A stretch of DNA of 6,483 nt from Chlorobium sp. (GCA_028278005.1 JANQFD010000097.1:1-6483), one strand, 5' to 3'. Shown: positions 1 to 6,315, numbered from the stretch's first letter. Program-made: numbers and translations. The notes: a model not told the origin generated them from the letters alone.

Positions 1-186
1 CAGGAATGCGGAAAAGAAGAATATGAAGGCTTCTCGGTCGACCGGGGAAAAGGGATCAGATTCGAGAGAGAGAAATGCGTCGACTGCGGCATTTGCGTAA
101 GGACGCTTGAAGAATCCGGAAAAGAGGGAGAGGGAACCATGCTGCTTCTGGTCGAACGCTGCCCGACAGGAGCGTTAAGCCGTTGA
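1..186 (+). CDS. C-terminal fragment of a 4Fe-4S iron-sulfur protein (5' end outside window)
   Basis: The reading frame is open from base 1 and ends with TGA at 184-186, giving 61 visible residues. They contain C26-x2-C29-x2-C32 (CVDCGIC) and a later C54-P (ERCPTGAL), the four-cysteine pattern of one [4Fe-4S] cluster; another cysteine is at fragment position 3. The stretch IRFEREKCVDCGICVR followed by CPTGAL resembles the C-terminal part of NuoG/HoxU-like 2Fe-2S/4Fe-4S electron-transfer subunits that accompany NADH-linked hydrogenases, formate dehydrogenases or other molybdopterin oxidoreductases. A plain ferredoxin-like subunit is also possible. The second CP-type motif is separated from CxxCxxC by 21 residues, longer than in simple bacterial ferredoxins, which favours the NuoG-like reading. 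It converges on the molybdate operon with a 22-base gap. The protein is certainly coding; the exact family is inference. Confidence 0.75.
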   Translation, partial: QECGKEEYEGFSVDRGKGIRFEREKCVDCGICVRTLEESGKEGEGTMLLLVERCPTGALSR

Positions 187-208
187 AATCAGGGTGGATG
201 TCGATCAC

Positions 209-1120
209 TCAGAGCCTGGAAACATCAAAATCTTTCGCAGCGAATTTTCTCACGGTTGGGTTGAACGCCTTCGTTCCTACTATGACACTGTCACCTGCCT
301 GAAGATCCTCTTTCTCGTCTGAATCAATAACAACCTCGACAAGGTTATTGCCGATCGCAACAACCGCTATATACACCGCATCGACGGCCCGTATTTCGAG
401 TATCTCTCCCTTGAACGCAAATTTCTGGGTGGTCTCTCTTTCGACAAACAGCTTACGCGGAGAGGCGTCGGCTGCGATCCTTCCTTTTTCAAACAGGAGG
501 ACACGGTCACACAACCTGTACATTTCGCTTGAATCGTGTGTCACGAGCAGTATGGTCACTCCGAGATCACGGTTTATTTCAAGCAGTTTATCCTGCAGCA
601 GAACCTTCATACGCTCATCGAGCGCCGAAAGGGGTTCATCGAGCAGGAGAATCCGTGGCTGCTGCATCAGTGCGCGGGCAAGAGCCACCCTCTGTTTTTG
701 TCCTCCCGAAAGGTTTGCCGGTCTGGCATGTCTCAGCTGCCGGAGACCGACCATTTGCAGAAGCTTTTCCGCCATATCCCTGTCCCGGGATGCATAGAGC
801 AGATTTCCCAGAACGGACATGTGAGGAAAGAGGGCATACCCCTGAAACACCACCCCGGCTTTCCGCTGCTGCGGCTTCATGTTCACCTGGGGCGTCTTTC
901 CGATCTCTCCCCGGAACCAGGTCTCTCCATCCACTTCAAGCGATCCGCCGTCAGGGGAGGTAAGCCCTGAAAGCATTCTTAAAAACGTGGTCTTCCCGCT
1001 TCCGGATGGTCCTGCAATGGCAGTAATCCCCCCGCCGGCGATCTCTACCTCCGTTTCAAGCATGAAGGCACCGTCTGCGCCTTCAAGTTTTTTTTTCAAC
1101 GATGCAAAAACCATGTTCAT
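209..1120 (-). CDS. modC: Molybdate ABC transporter ATP-binding protein ModC
   Basis: This is the cytoplasmic ATPase that powers molybdate (and probably tungstate) import through ModB. Numbered from the ATG at 1120-1118 (303 residues), it shows the Walker A motif GPSGSGKT (37-44), Q-loop Q93, signature LSGGQKQR (137-144), Walker B ILLLDE (157-162), D-loop SALD (165-168) and H-loop H195. The short segment between Q-loop and signature is typical of ModC. Residues from about 237 to the end form one TOBE-like domain (EILEIRAV... to ...AFNPTVRKF). E. coli ModC is about 352 residues with a double Mop domain, so this protein is shorter by roughly one domain. The start overlaps the modB stop as TGATG; an in-frame TTG three bases upstream would give 304 residues. 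No clear Shine-Dalgarno is seen, consistent with coupling to modB. An A9 run encodes Lys9-Lys11. Other sugar- or sulfate-type ABC ATPases are unlikely given the modA and modB neighbours. Confidence 0.95.
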   Translation of the reverse strand: MNMVFASLKKKLEGADGAFMLETEVEIAGGGITAIAGPSGSGKTTFLRMLSGLTSPDGGSLEVDGETWFRGEIGKTPQVNMKPQQRKAGVVFQGYALFPHMSVLGNLLYASRDRDMAEKLLQMVGLRQLRHARPANLSGGQKQRVALARALMQQPRILLLDEPLSALDERMKVLLQDKLLEINRDLGVTILLVTHDSSEMYRLCDRVLLFEKGRIAADASPRKLFVERETTQKFAFKGEILEIRAVDAVYIAVVAIGNNLVEVVIDSDEKEDLQAGDSVIVGTKAFNPTVRKFAAKDFDVSRL

Positions 1121-1797
1121 CAACCCGGGATCTTGTAACGGTGATTAAGCAGGTAAACCGTCATGAGAACGGCAAAACTGAACGCGATCAGAATAGCCGC
1201 ATAGATATGAGCGGTCCCGTATTCCATCCGTTCCACCAGCTCATAGATCGCGATGGAAGCAACCCTTGTTTCCCCCTGTATGCTGCCTCCAACCATAAGT
1301 ACAACCCCGAATTCCCCTACCGTATGGGCAAACGTTATGATCAGACCGGTGAGCATCGATGGTTTGATATTCGGCAATATAACATGCAGCAGCGTCTGCA
1401 GTTTCGACTTACCGAGAGTGTAGGAAGCCTCCAGAAGTTTTACCGGCACCTGCTCCATCCCGGCCTGAAGAGGCTGCAGCATAAACGGAAAAGAGTAGAT
1501 ACAGGAAGCGATAAGGATGCCTTCAAACGTAAATACCAGATCGATATGCAAACGCTCCCCAAAAAACATGCCCAGGGGGGATCTTCCCGAAAGCAAAACC
1601 AGCAGATAAAAACCGAGAACTGTAGGGGGGAGCACAATAGGCATACTGATACATGCCTCAACAAAAGGCTTGAATACCGACCTTGTCTGCGACAATTTCC
1701 AGGCCAAGGGCAGAGAAACGGCGAACAGAATCACCGTCGTTATTGCTGCAAGCCGGAAGGAAAGCAGAAACGGCTCTATGTCAAACCCCTCGCTCAT
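1120..1797 (-). CDS. modB: Molybdate ABC transporter permease ModB
   Basis: This is the inner-membrane channel subunit of the molybdate importer, expected to work as a dimer with two ModC and to receive molybdate from ModA. It has 225 residues, the usual ModB length, with about five hydrophobic segments. Diagnostic pieces are LPPTVLGFYLL (56-66), the EAA loop EASYTLGKSKL...ILP (123-142) that docks on the ATPase, and HTVGEFGVVLMVGG (158-171), a strong signature of ModB rather than of sulfate or phosphate permeases. The ATG at 1797-1795 overlaps the stop of the Mop gene by ATGA, and its own TGA overlaps the modC start. The gene therefore sits in the middle of a tightly coupled operon. No damage or odd composition was seen. 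Confidence 0.95.
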   Translation of the reverse strand: MSEGFDIEPFLLSFRLAAITTVILFAVSLPLAWKLSQTRSVFKPFVEACISMPIVLPPTVLGFYLLVLLSGRSPLGMFFGERLHIDLVFTFEGILIASCIYSFPFMLQPLQAGMEQVPVKLLEASYTLGKSKLQTLLHVILPNIKPSMLTGLIITFAHTVGEFGVVLMVGGSIQGETRVASIAIYELVERMEYGTAHIYAAILIAFSFAVLMTVYLLNHRYKIPG

Positions 1798-2195
1798 GAT
1801 ACATCGGTTTTTGCAAGATAAAGATCGCTTGCTTTCATAAGTGCGGTCACAGAGTCGCCTACAGCAAGACGCATCCTCTTGACCGCTTCGACTGTTGTAA
1901 GCGCATAAAACGCGCCGACACTGCTTTCAAGAAGCATGTCGACAAGAATTTTTCCCGACTGCATCTCCAGAACGGTTGCCTGCACCCGGTTTGCAATACT
2001 TATTTCACCCGATATCTCTTTGGCAAGGGCTACGTGAGCCGGTTTGAAACGGATTTCAACCGGCGCTCCAACGGTATAGTCGTCTGCAAGTTCGAGCGTT
2101 ATGACCGTGAAAATCTGGTCTCCTGCAGAAAGCGACAGACGATGCAGGTTTTCACTGGACTCTATTCCGGCTACCGTAGCACGTATCCGGTTCAT
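1794..2195 (-). CDS. Stand-alone two-domain Mop/TOBE molybdate-binding protein (molbindin, ModG-like)
   Basis: This 133-residue cytoplasmic protein has two Mop/TOBE-type repeats and no DNA-binding or ATPase domain. The second (about 66-129) is a clear Mop domain: it opens with SIANRVQATV and ends with VGDSVTALMKASDLYLAK, close to the molbindin pattern. The first (about 2-59) is more diverged and ends VEIRFKPAHVALAKE, in the style of ABC-transporter TOBE domains. Known di-Mop proteins of this size, such as Azotobacter ModG, assemble as trimers and bind several molybdate ions; storage, buffering or sensing is the likely role here, but this is inference. It lies between modA and modB, overlapping both by ATGA (2195-2192 and 1797-1794), so it should be made in step with the transporter. 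It might instead supply a regulatory Mop unit missing from the short ModC. No signal peptide is present. Confidence 0.85.
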   Translation of the reverse strand: MNRIRATVAGIESSENLHRLSLSAGDQIFTVITLELADDYTVGAPVEIRFKPAHVALAKEISGEISIANRVQATVLEMQSGKILVDMLLESSVGAFYALTTVEAVKRMRLAVGDSVTALMKASDLYLAKTDVS

Positions 2196-3007
2196 CGTAC
2201 CCTGTATCCGTTTTTTTCCATGATCTCTGCAGCCTCTTCTCCCCGCATGAATGTGTAAAAATCCGCAGCGGCAGTATTGGATGAATCGAGCAAAACCATG
2301 GCCTGCTGAAGTACCGCAGCATCATAGGAGCTTTCAGGAAACCCGATCCACTGCATATCTGCCTTCTCGAGCTCAATGCCGGCCTCGCCATGGAGCAGCG
2401 ACGCCGCAATGAATCCCGCATCGGCAGCAGCGGTAGCATGCTGGAACGTCTGGGTTACGGAAACACCATAGACAAATTTGTCCTGAACCTGCTCGAGTAC
2501 CCCGGCCCTCCGGAGAATCTGCAGCGCTGCCTCGCCGTAGGGAGCAAGTTCGGGCCGGGCAACGGCCACTTTTTCAACCGAATCATCTGTGAGGCTCCCA
2601 ACCCCCCGCTCACCTTCGATCCTGCGGCGAAAGACCATCACCGGGATACCCTCGGCATAGATTTCAGGTGGTGCGACGGTGAGCGAATCGCTGTACAGTG
2701 CCTGTGGATATGCTGTATTGGCCGAAAGAAACAACCCGAAAGGCGCTCCGTTGCGAATCTGTGCCACGAGACTGCCGCTGGAGGCCTTTGTAATTCTTAT
2801 ATCGGCGTTTTCATACTTTTCATATTTCGCCCTGAATGCATCTACCAGCTTTGGAATGACATAACTCAGATTAGCTGCCGCAGCGATTTGCAGCATAGCC
2901 TGCTCTGTATCCTGCCGAGGGCGGTCCTGTGCTTTCTTACAGGAAATGATGAGCGGGAACGAGACATGCAGAAGCAGGAAAACAAACAGCAGCTTTCTCT
3001 TTTCCAT
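2192..3007 (-). CDS. modA: Molybdate ABC transporter substrate-binding protein ModA, predicted lipoprotein
   Basis: This is the extracytoplasmic molybdate receptor of the ModABC importer, 271 residues. The N-terminus has Lys/Arg at 3-5, a hydrophobic stretch 6-21 and IISC with Cys23, a lipobox followed by KKAQ, so it is predicted to be lipid-anchored rather than freely periplasmic. The mature part begins with IAAAANLSYVIPKL (41-54), followed by ITKASSGSLVAQIRNGAPFGLFLSAN (about 72-97), the two ModA regions whose Ser/Ala residues line the oxyanion site. ARPELAPYGEAA (150-161) and the C-terminal AADFYTFM...G (about 248-267) are also family-typical. It is the first gene of the operon. The ATG at 3007-3005 has no strong Shine-Dalgarno, but the signal peptide begins at once after it and no better in-frame start is visible. 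Its stop overlaps the Mop gene start by ATGA. Tungstate binding cannot be excluded. Confidence 0.93.
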   Translation of the reverse strand: MEKRKLLFVFLLLHVSFPLIISCKKAQDRPRQDTEQAMLQIAAAANLSYVIPKLVDAFRAKYEKYENADIRITKASSGSLVAQIRNGAPFGLFLSANTAYPQALYSDSLTVAPPEIYAEGIPVMVFRRRIEGERGVGSLTDDSVEKVAVARPELAPYGEAALQILRRAGVLEQVQDKFVYGVSVTQTFQHATAAADAGFIAASLLHGEAGIELEKADMQWIGFPESSYDAAVLQQAMVLLDSSNTAAADFYTFMRGEEAAEIMEKNGYRVR

Positions 3008-3075
3008 AAGGACAGAACATTGATATTTCTATTTTTTCACCTTTCACAGCTGCTGAATAATTAAATATTTTAAGA

Positions 3076-3081
3076 CTTATA
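3076..3081 (-). promoter_or_regulatory. Possible -10 element (TATAAG) for the modA operon
   Basis: TATAAG on the minus strand matches the TATAAT consensus at five of six positions and lies about 70 bases before the modA ATG, downstream of the candidate ModE operator. No convincing -35 hexamer is found 16-18 bases upstream. The region is very AT-rich, so chance matches are likely. Confidence 0.2.
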
Positions 3082-3103
3082 TGCAAAAAAATTAAATTAT
3101 TTA

Positions 3104-3127
3104 GGTTATCCATCCTATACTATAGCG
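3104..3127 (-). promoter_or_regulatory. Candidate ModE-type operator upstream of modA
   Basis: On the minus strand this 24-base site begins CGCTATAG and ends GGATAACC, an imperfect palindrome (CGCTAT against GGTTAT in the inverted arm). As I recall the E. coli modA operator, it has CGTTATAT at one end and ACATAACG at the other with the same overall length, so the half-site sequence and the spacing both agree. The site lies about 97 bases before the modA start, just after the stop of the preceding small gene, where a repressor would control the operon promoter. No modE gene is in the window, and the match was found by eye. Confidence 0.45.
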
Positions 3128-3394
3128 CTACCCGGGGCTCTCTTCCGGCTTTTTGAAAAAATCCACCCCCTGCCTGAAAGACCGGTCAACCGACTCCTCG
3201 ATACTCCGGACAGCTTCGGTTATATTACCGCCTGTCCAGTAAAGGTAGGCGATGTAAAGAATGAACACAGCCGCAACGACTATCAGCAGCTTGATGATTT
3301 TTTTCAGAAAAAGCAGAAGCACCGCAATCGAAACAATAACGGCTATAACCAGGTAGAGGGGGTTTTCCAGAAGAAGGTTGACAAACTGTTCCAT
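3128..3394 (-). CDS. Small two-helix membrane protein, unknown function
   Basis: I do not recognise the family of this 88-residue protein. It has two closely spaced hydrophobic stretches, about residues 13-30 and 33-53, joined by a short basic turn KKIIK, which suggests a membrane hairpin or one long bent segment. A charged tail of about 35 residues follows, including ITEAVRSIEESVDRSFRQGVD, which could form an amphipathic helix, and ends KKPEESPG. The start is well supported: the ATG at 3394-3392 is preceded by GAGGTG with a short spacer. It lies 123 bases after lpxB and 120 bases before modA on the same strand, so it may be cotranscribed with lpxB; the candidate modA operator begins directly after its TAG stop. 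Its hydrophobic pattern, good ribosome binding site and lack of a competing gene make it a probable real gene. Confidence 0.75.
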   Translation of the reverse strand: MEQFVNLLLENPLYLVIAVIVSIAVLLLFLKKIIKLLIVVAAVFILYIAYLYWTGGNITEAVRSIEESVDRSFRQGVDFFKKPEESPG

Positions 3395-3463
3395 TACACC
3401 TCATGCAATTGTTTCAAGCCGGCCAAACGGTACATCCGGCAGAAAAAGTTAAGCGCTGCATCA

Positions 3464-3498
3464 ACCCGTTTCGTCTCGCTCGCGAAAAATGGGCGGGT
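3464..3498. repeat. Imperfect inverted repeat in the lpxB 3' intergenic region
   Basis: ACCCG-TTTCG (3464-3473) faces CGAAA (3483-3487) and CGGGT (3494-3498), giving two stacked five-base arms with a six-base bulge on one side. An outer AGCCGG (3417-3422) also faces CCGGCT (3503-3508). The structure lies just after the lpxB stop and could slow or end transcription, but no T-run follows on the minus strand, so it is not a standard intrinsic terminator. Function unknown. Confidence 0.3.
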
Positions 3499-3517
3499 CG
3501 AACCGGCTCTGCGTCTG

Positions 3518-4690
3518 TCATGTCTGCAGATACTGCAGGATAACCGAAGCAACCTTTTGCGAAGGTGACACCGAACCCAGAGTCTCTTTTGCCGCAAGCA
3601 GTTCCTCCCGCATGGTTTCAGCAGCCGCATCATTGCCAAGCAGCGACGATGCCTCGCTGAAAATCCTCTCTGCGTTCGCTTCACCCTGCAGCAGTTCGGG
3701 TACGGCACGTTCCTCCGTAATCAGTCCTTTTGCGACAAGATTTGCCAGAGAAATACTGTGCAGCCTGACAAGACGCTTGCCGATAGCGTAATTAAACCAC
3801 CCGGTTTTATACAGCACAATCATCGGTGTACCGAAACAAAGCGCCTCGAGCGTTGCTGTTCCGGAAGTGACAAGCAGCAAGTCACTGTATCTCATCACCT
3901 CATATGCCGGACAGCTTGTTAACGGAATTCCTGCTTCTTTGGCAATGGCTTCATAGATGCCTTCGGCGACATCCGGGGCCTTCCCCAAAAGAAATACCGC
4001 ATCATGGCTATCCTGAATCTTCCTTGCCGCACGCAGCATCTCAGGAAAGATCATGGTGATTTCCTGCTTCCTGCTTCCGGGAAGCAATCCGATAATCTTC
4101 CGGTTTTCATCTATTGCATGCCTGCCGAGGAAATCCGATCTGGCAGGAAGTTGTACTCCGCGTATCTCTTCAGCCACCGGATTACCGGCAAATTCCGCAT
4201 CAATACCATGCTCGAGGTAAAAATCCACTTCAAAATCGAAGATCACCATGAGATGATCGACATATTTACGGATCTTCCTTACCCGCCCCTCCTTCCAGGC
4301 CCATACCTTTGGCGGAATATAGTAGATGACGGGAATACCGAGACGATGCAAAAAACCGGCGAAAACAAGATTCATTCCCGGGTAATCCACCAGCAGTGCT
4401 GCATCGGGCCTTTCCCTTGCAACCGCCTGCTTCAGATCACGGATAACCCTGCGCAAAAAAAATCCCTGCTTTACCACCTCGGCAAAGCCCATGACACTCA
4501 GTTCTTCCGTTCTGTAAAGCAGGTCTGCACCATGCGCCGATATCCTTCGTCCCCCCGCACCGAAAATCCTGAGGCCGGGGCATTGGGTCTTGAGCACCCG
4601 GATCACTTCGGAAGCATGGAGGTCGCCGGAAAGTTCACCCGCAAGAACAAAAAGTTTCTTATCGTGCATATGCTGCCGGAATTGGAACAT
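3518..4690 (-). CDS. lpxB: Lipid-A-disaccharide synthase LpxB
   Basis: LpxB is a peripheral inner-membrane glycosyltransferase (GT19) that joins UDP-2,3-diacylglucosamine and lipid X (2,3-diacylglucosamine-1-phosphate) to make the lipid A disaccharide. The 390 residues match the family in length and in motif order: FVLAGELSGDLHA (14-26), LSVMGFAEVV (64-73), VDYPGMNL (101-108), YYIPPKVWAWKEGRV (123-137), FDFEVDFY (151-158), LLPGSRKQEI (202-211), LLVTSGTATLEA (272-283), PMIVLYK (289-295) and SLANLVA (314-320). The Glu19, Asp102, Arg207 and Asn317 positions appear to correspond to conserved LpxB residues. The start is uncertain: ATG at 4690 gives 390 residues, while ATG at 4669 gives 383 (MHDKKLFVLAGE), closer to the usual N-terminus. 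Neither has a clear Shine-Dalgarno. Divergent from the phosphohexomutase gene; a small membrane protein gene follows downstream. Confidence 0.95.
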   Translation of the reverse strand: MFQFRQHMHDKKLFVLAGELSGDLHASEVIRVLKTQCPGLRIFGAGGRRISAHGADLLYRTEELSVMGFAEVVKQGFFLRRVIRDLKQAVARERPDAALLVDYPGMNLVFAGFLHRLGIPVIYYIPPKVWAWKEGRVRKIRKYVDHLMVIFDFEVDFYLEHGIDAEFAGNPVAEEIRGVQLPARSDFLGRHAIDENRKIIGLLPGSRKQEITMIFPEMLRAARKIQDSHDAVFLLGKAPDVAEGIYEAIAKEAGIPLTSCPAYEVMRYSDLLLVTSGTATLEALCFGTPMIVLYKTGWFNYAIGKRLVRLHSISLANLVAKGLITEERAVPELLQGEANAERIFSEASSLLGNDAAAETMREELLAAKETLGSVSPSQKVASVILQYLQT

Positions 4691-4860
4691 CAGGGCGCAA
4701 AGAGTATCTTTGACCTGAGCCGATCTTTGTCATTCAACCGAACCGGGCGGCTCCCTGAAAAGGCACAAACCCGGGCTGTCACAGAGCAATGACTTTCGGA
4801 ACCTCTGTAATTTCATCGAGTATCAAAACTTTCAACCAATTATATCAAAATACAGGGAGA
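4691..4860. promoter_or_regulatory. Divergent intergenic region between lpxB and the phosphohexomutase gene
   Basis: These 170 bases must carry promoters for both divergent genes. For lpxB, a weak pair is ATGACA (4733-4728) and GATACT (4708-4703) on the minus strand with a long 19-base spacer; it would put the transcript start very near the ATG at 4690 and would favour the start at 4669. For the plus-strand gene, the AT-rich stretch 4838-4852 just before AGGGAGA is the only promoter-like segment, with no clear -35. No repeats or RNA structure of note were seen. Confidence 0.25.
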
Positions 4861-6243
4861 ATGCAAGTTAAATTCGGCACTGACGGATGGAGAGCGATAA
4901 TAGCAAAAGACTTCACCTTCGACAATCTGAAGCTTGCGACACTTGCATCCGCTGATTTTTTTCTCGACCATCCGAACTCCGGGAACGGTGTCTGTGTCGG
5001 CTATGACACTCGCTTTCTGTCCGCTGAATTTGCCGAGTATGCGGCCCAGATCCTTTCATCGCGGGGCATCCGCGTCTTTCTTTCCGACAGTTTCGTTACA
5101 TCGCCTGCGGTTTCATTGTATTGCCGGGACCATTCGCTTGCCGGAGGCATTATGATTACCGCGTCTCACAATCCCCCTCTCTACAACGGATTCAAGATAA
5201 AAGCATCATATGGCGGTTCAGCGCTTCCGGATACCGTTGCAGAGATCGAGCGGAATCTTGCCCATGCAGACCCCGGCACTGCTGTTGCAGCAAAAGAAAG
5301 CCTTATAGAAAAAACCGATATCAAAGACTACTATATCCAGTACGTCAGGAGCCATATAAACCTTGATGCCATCAGGGAATCCGGGGTTACAATAGCTCAC
5401 AATGCGATGTTTGGAGCAGGCCAGGATATCATCACCCGGATTCTGGACAAATCGATGGTACGCTGCTACCATTGCGCTCTGAATCCGGGCTTCGCCGGAA
5501 TCAATCCCGAGCCTATGCCCCAATACATAACCGGTTTCATCGATTATTATCGAGATGCCAAAGCCGACGCTGCCATTATTAACGACGGGGACGCGGACCG
5601 GGTTGCCATGCTCGATGAAAACGGTGTTTTCGTCGATTCCCACAAGCTGTTTGCGATTATCCTGAAGCACCTGGCGGAAGACAGGGGAAAGACCGGCGAA
5701 GTTGCAAAAACGTTCGCCCTGACCGATGTCATTGACAAAATCTGCAAGAAAAACAAACTGCTGCTGCATCACCTGCCGGTAGGCTTCAAGCACGTCAGTA
5801 AACTCATGACCACAAACGACATTCTTATCGGCGGGGAAGAATCGGGGGGCATCGGTATCACGTCATACCTGCCGGAAAGAGATGGCGTTTTCATCGGTCT
5901 TCTTGTACTTGAAATCATGGCAAAAAAGAACATAACCCTTTCGGGGCTTGTTCAGGAACTCTTTGACGAATACGGCTGCTTTTACTACAACAGGATTGAC
6001 CTTCACGCCGGCGAGGAGAAAAAACAGGCAATCGTCGCAAGGGCTGCCAAAGGTGATTTCAACACTGTTGCGGGATACCGCGTGAGCGGTTTCAATAATC
6101 TTGACGGTTACAAGTACCATTTTGAAGGGGGGTGGCTCCTGATACGTCCATCCGGAACAGAACCTGTTCTGAGGCTCTATTCCGAATCCGACTCGCCTGA
6201 AAAAGTTGAAAAAGCCCTGAATTTTGCCGGCGGCCTTGCCTGA
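4861..6243 (+). CDS. Phosphoglucomutase/phosphomannomutase (alpha-D-phosphohexomutase family)
   Basis: This cytoplasmic enzyme interconverts hexose 1- and 6-phosphates, feeding nucleotide-sugar, glycogen and envelope polysaccharide synthesis. Numbered from ATG 4861 (460 residues, normal for the family) it has all four active-site elements: the phosphoserine loop TASHNP with Ser102, the metal loop DGDADR (242-247), the sugar-binding GEESGG (325-330) and the phosphate-binding RPSGTEP (429-435). The start is set by homology, since the protein opens MQVKFGTDGWRAIIAKDFTFDN as family members do, and by an AGGGAGA sequence directly before the ATG, although the spacing is tight. An in-frame ATG at 4789 would add 24 residues unlike the family. 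Whether glucose, mannose or glucosamine phosphate is preferred cannot be read from the sequence, so no symbol is given. An intrinsic terminator follows at once. Confidence 0.93.
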   Translation: MQVKFGTDGWRAIIAKDFTFDNLKLATLASADFFLDHPNSGNGVCVGYDTRFLSAEFAEYAAQILSSRGIRVFLSDSFVTSPAVSLYCRDHSLAGGIMITASHNPPLYNGFKIKASYGGSALPDTVAEIERNLAHADPGTAVAAKESLIEKTDIKDYYIQYVRSHINLDAIRESGVTIAHNAMFGAGQDIITRILDKSMVRCYHCALNPGFAGINPEPMPQYITGFIDYYRDAKADAAIINDGDADRVAMLDENGVFVDSHKLFAIILKHLAEDRGKTGEVAKTFALTDVIDKICKKNKLLLHHLPVGFKHVSKLMTTNDILIGGEESGGIGITSYLPERDGVFIGLLVLEIMAKKNITLSGLVQELFDEYGCFYYNRIDLHAGEEKKQAIVARAAKGDFNTVAGYRVSGFNNLDGYKYHFEGGWLLIRPSGTEPVLRLYSESDSPEKVEKALNFAGGLA

Positions 6244-6263
6244 AAATCAGGGGCCTGTTTTTT
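6232..6263 (+). terminator. Rho-independent terminator of the phosphohexomutase gene
   Basis: GGCC (6232-6235) and CCTG (6239-6242) pair with CAGG (6248-6251) and GGCC (6252-6255), giving eight G+C-rich pairs with a three-base bulge (TTG) and a five-base loop AAAAT. TG and a run of six T (6258-6263) follow. The left arm overlaps the last codons and the TGA stop of the gene, so the terminator sits unusually close to the coding sequence. Confidence 0.75.
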
Positions 6264-6315
6264 CGAACCCTCGTAAATTATTCAGGTTAGATCGAACGAT
6301 TGTTTACAAGGTCAT

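Noticed and set aside
187..208. A bidirectional terminator between the convergent genes
   Set aside because: Only 22 bases are present, with no stable inverted repeat and no T or A run on either side.
1102..1821. A 239-codon plus-strand open frame opposite modB
   Set aside because: It lies antisense to a clear ModB, its translation is rich in Arg, Gln, His and Lys without domain-like pattern, and there is no ribosome binding site. It is a by-product of the codon bias of modB.
2390..3064. A 224-codon plus-strand open frame opposite modA
   Set aside because: It mirrors the modA coding sequence, contains no recognisable domain and crosses the modA start and leader.
3008..3103. A possible molybdenum-cofactor riboswitch in the modA leader
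   Set aside because: The leader is under 100 bases, AT-rich and shows no set of paired helices of the size expected for that RNA class.
3394..3708. A minus-strand frame that overlaps the lpxB 3' end and stops as TAATG on the start of the small membrane protein gene
   Set aside because: The TAATG overlap looked like a coupled gene or a frameshifted LpxB extension. The LpxB frame already ends at a normal family length, and the other frame is Arg- and Cys-rich and shifted inside lpxB, so it is taken as chance.
4004..4792. A 262-codon plus-strand open frame opposite lpxB running up to the phosphohexomutase gene
   Set aside because: It is antisense to well-conserved LpxB motifs and its translation looks random, with many His, Pro and Cys residues.
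4789..4860. In-frame N-terminal extension of the phosphohexomutase from an ATG at 4789
   Set aside because: The 24 extra residues are not family-like, the upstream ATG has no ribosome binding site, and AGGGAGA precedes the ATG at 4861.
5218..5793. A 191-codon minus-strand open frame inside the phosphohexomutase gene
   Set aside because: It is antisense to the metal-binding and sugar-binding region of a conserved enzyme and has no independent support.
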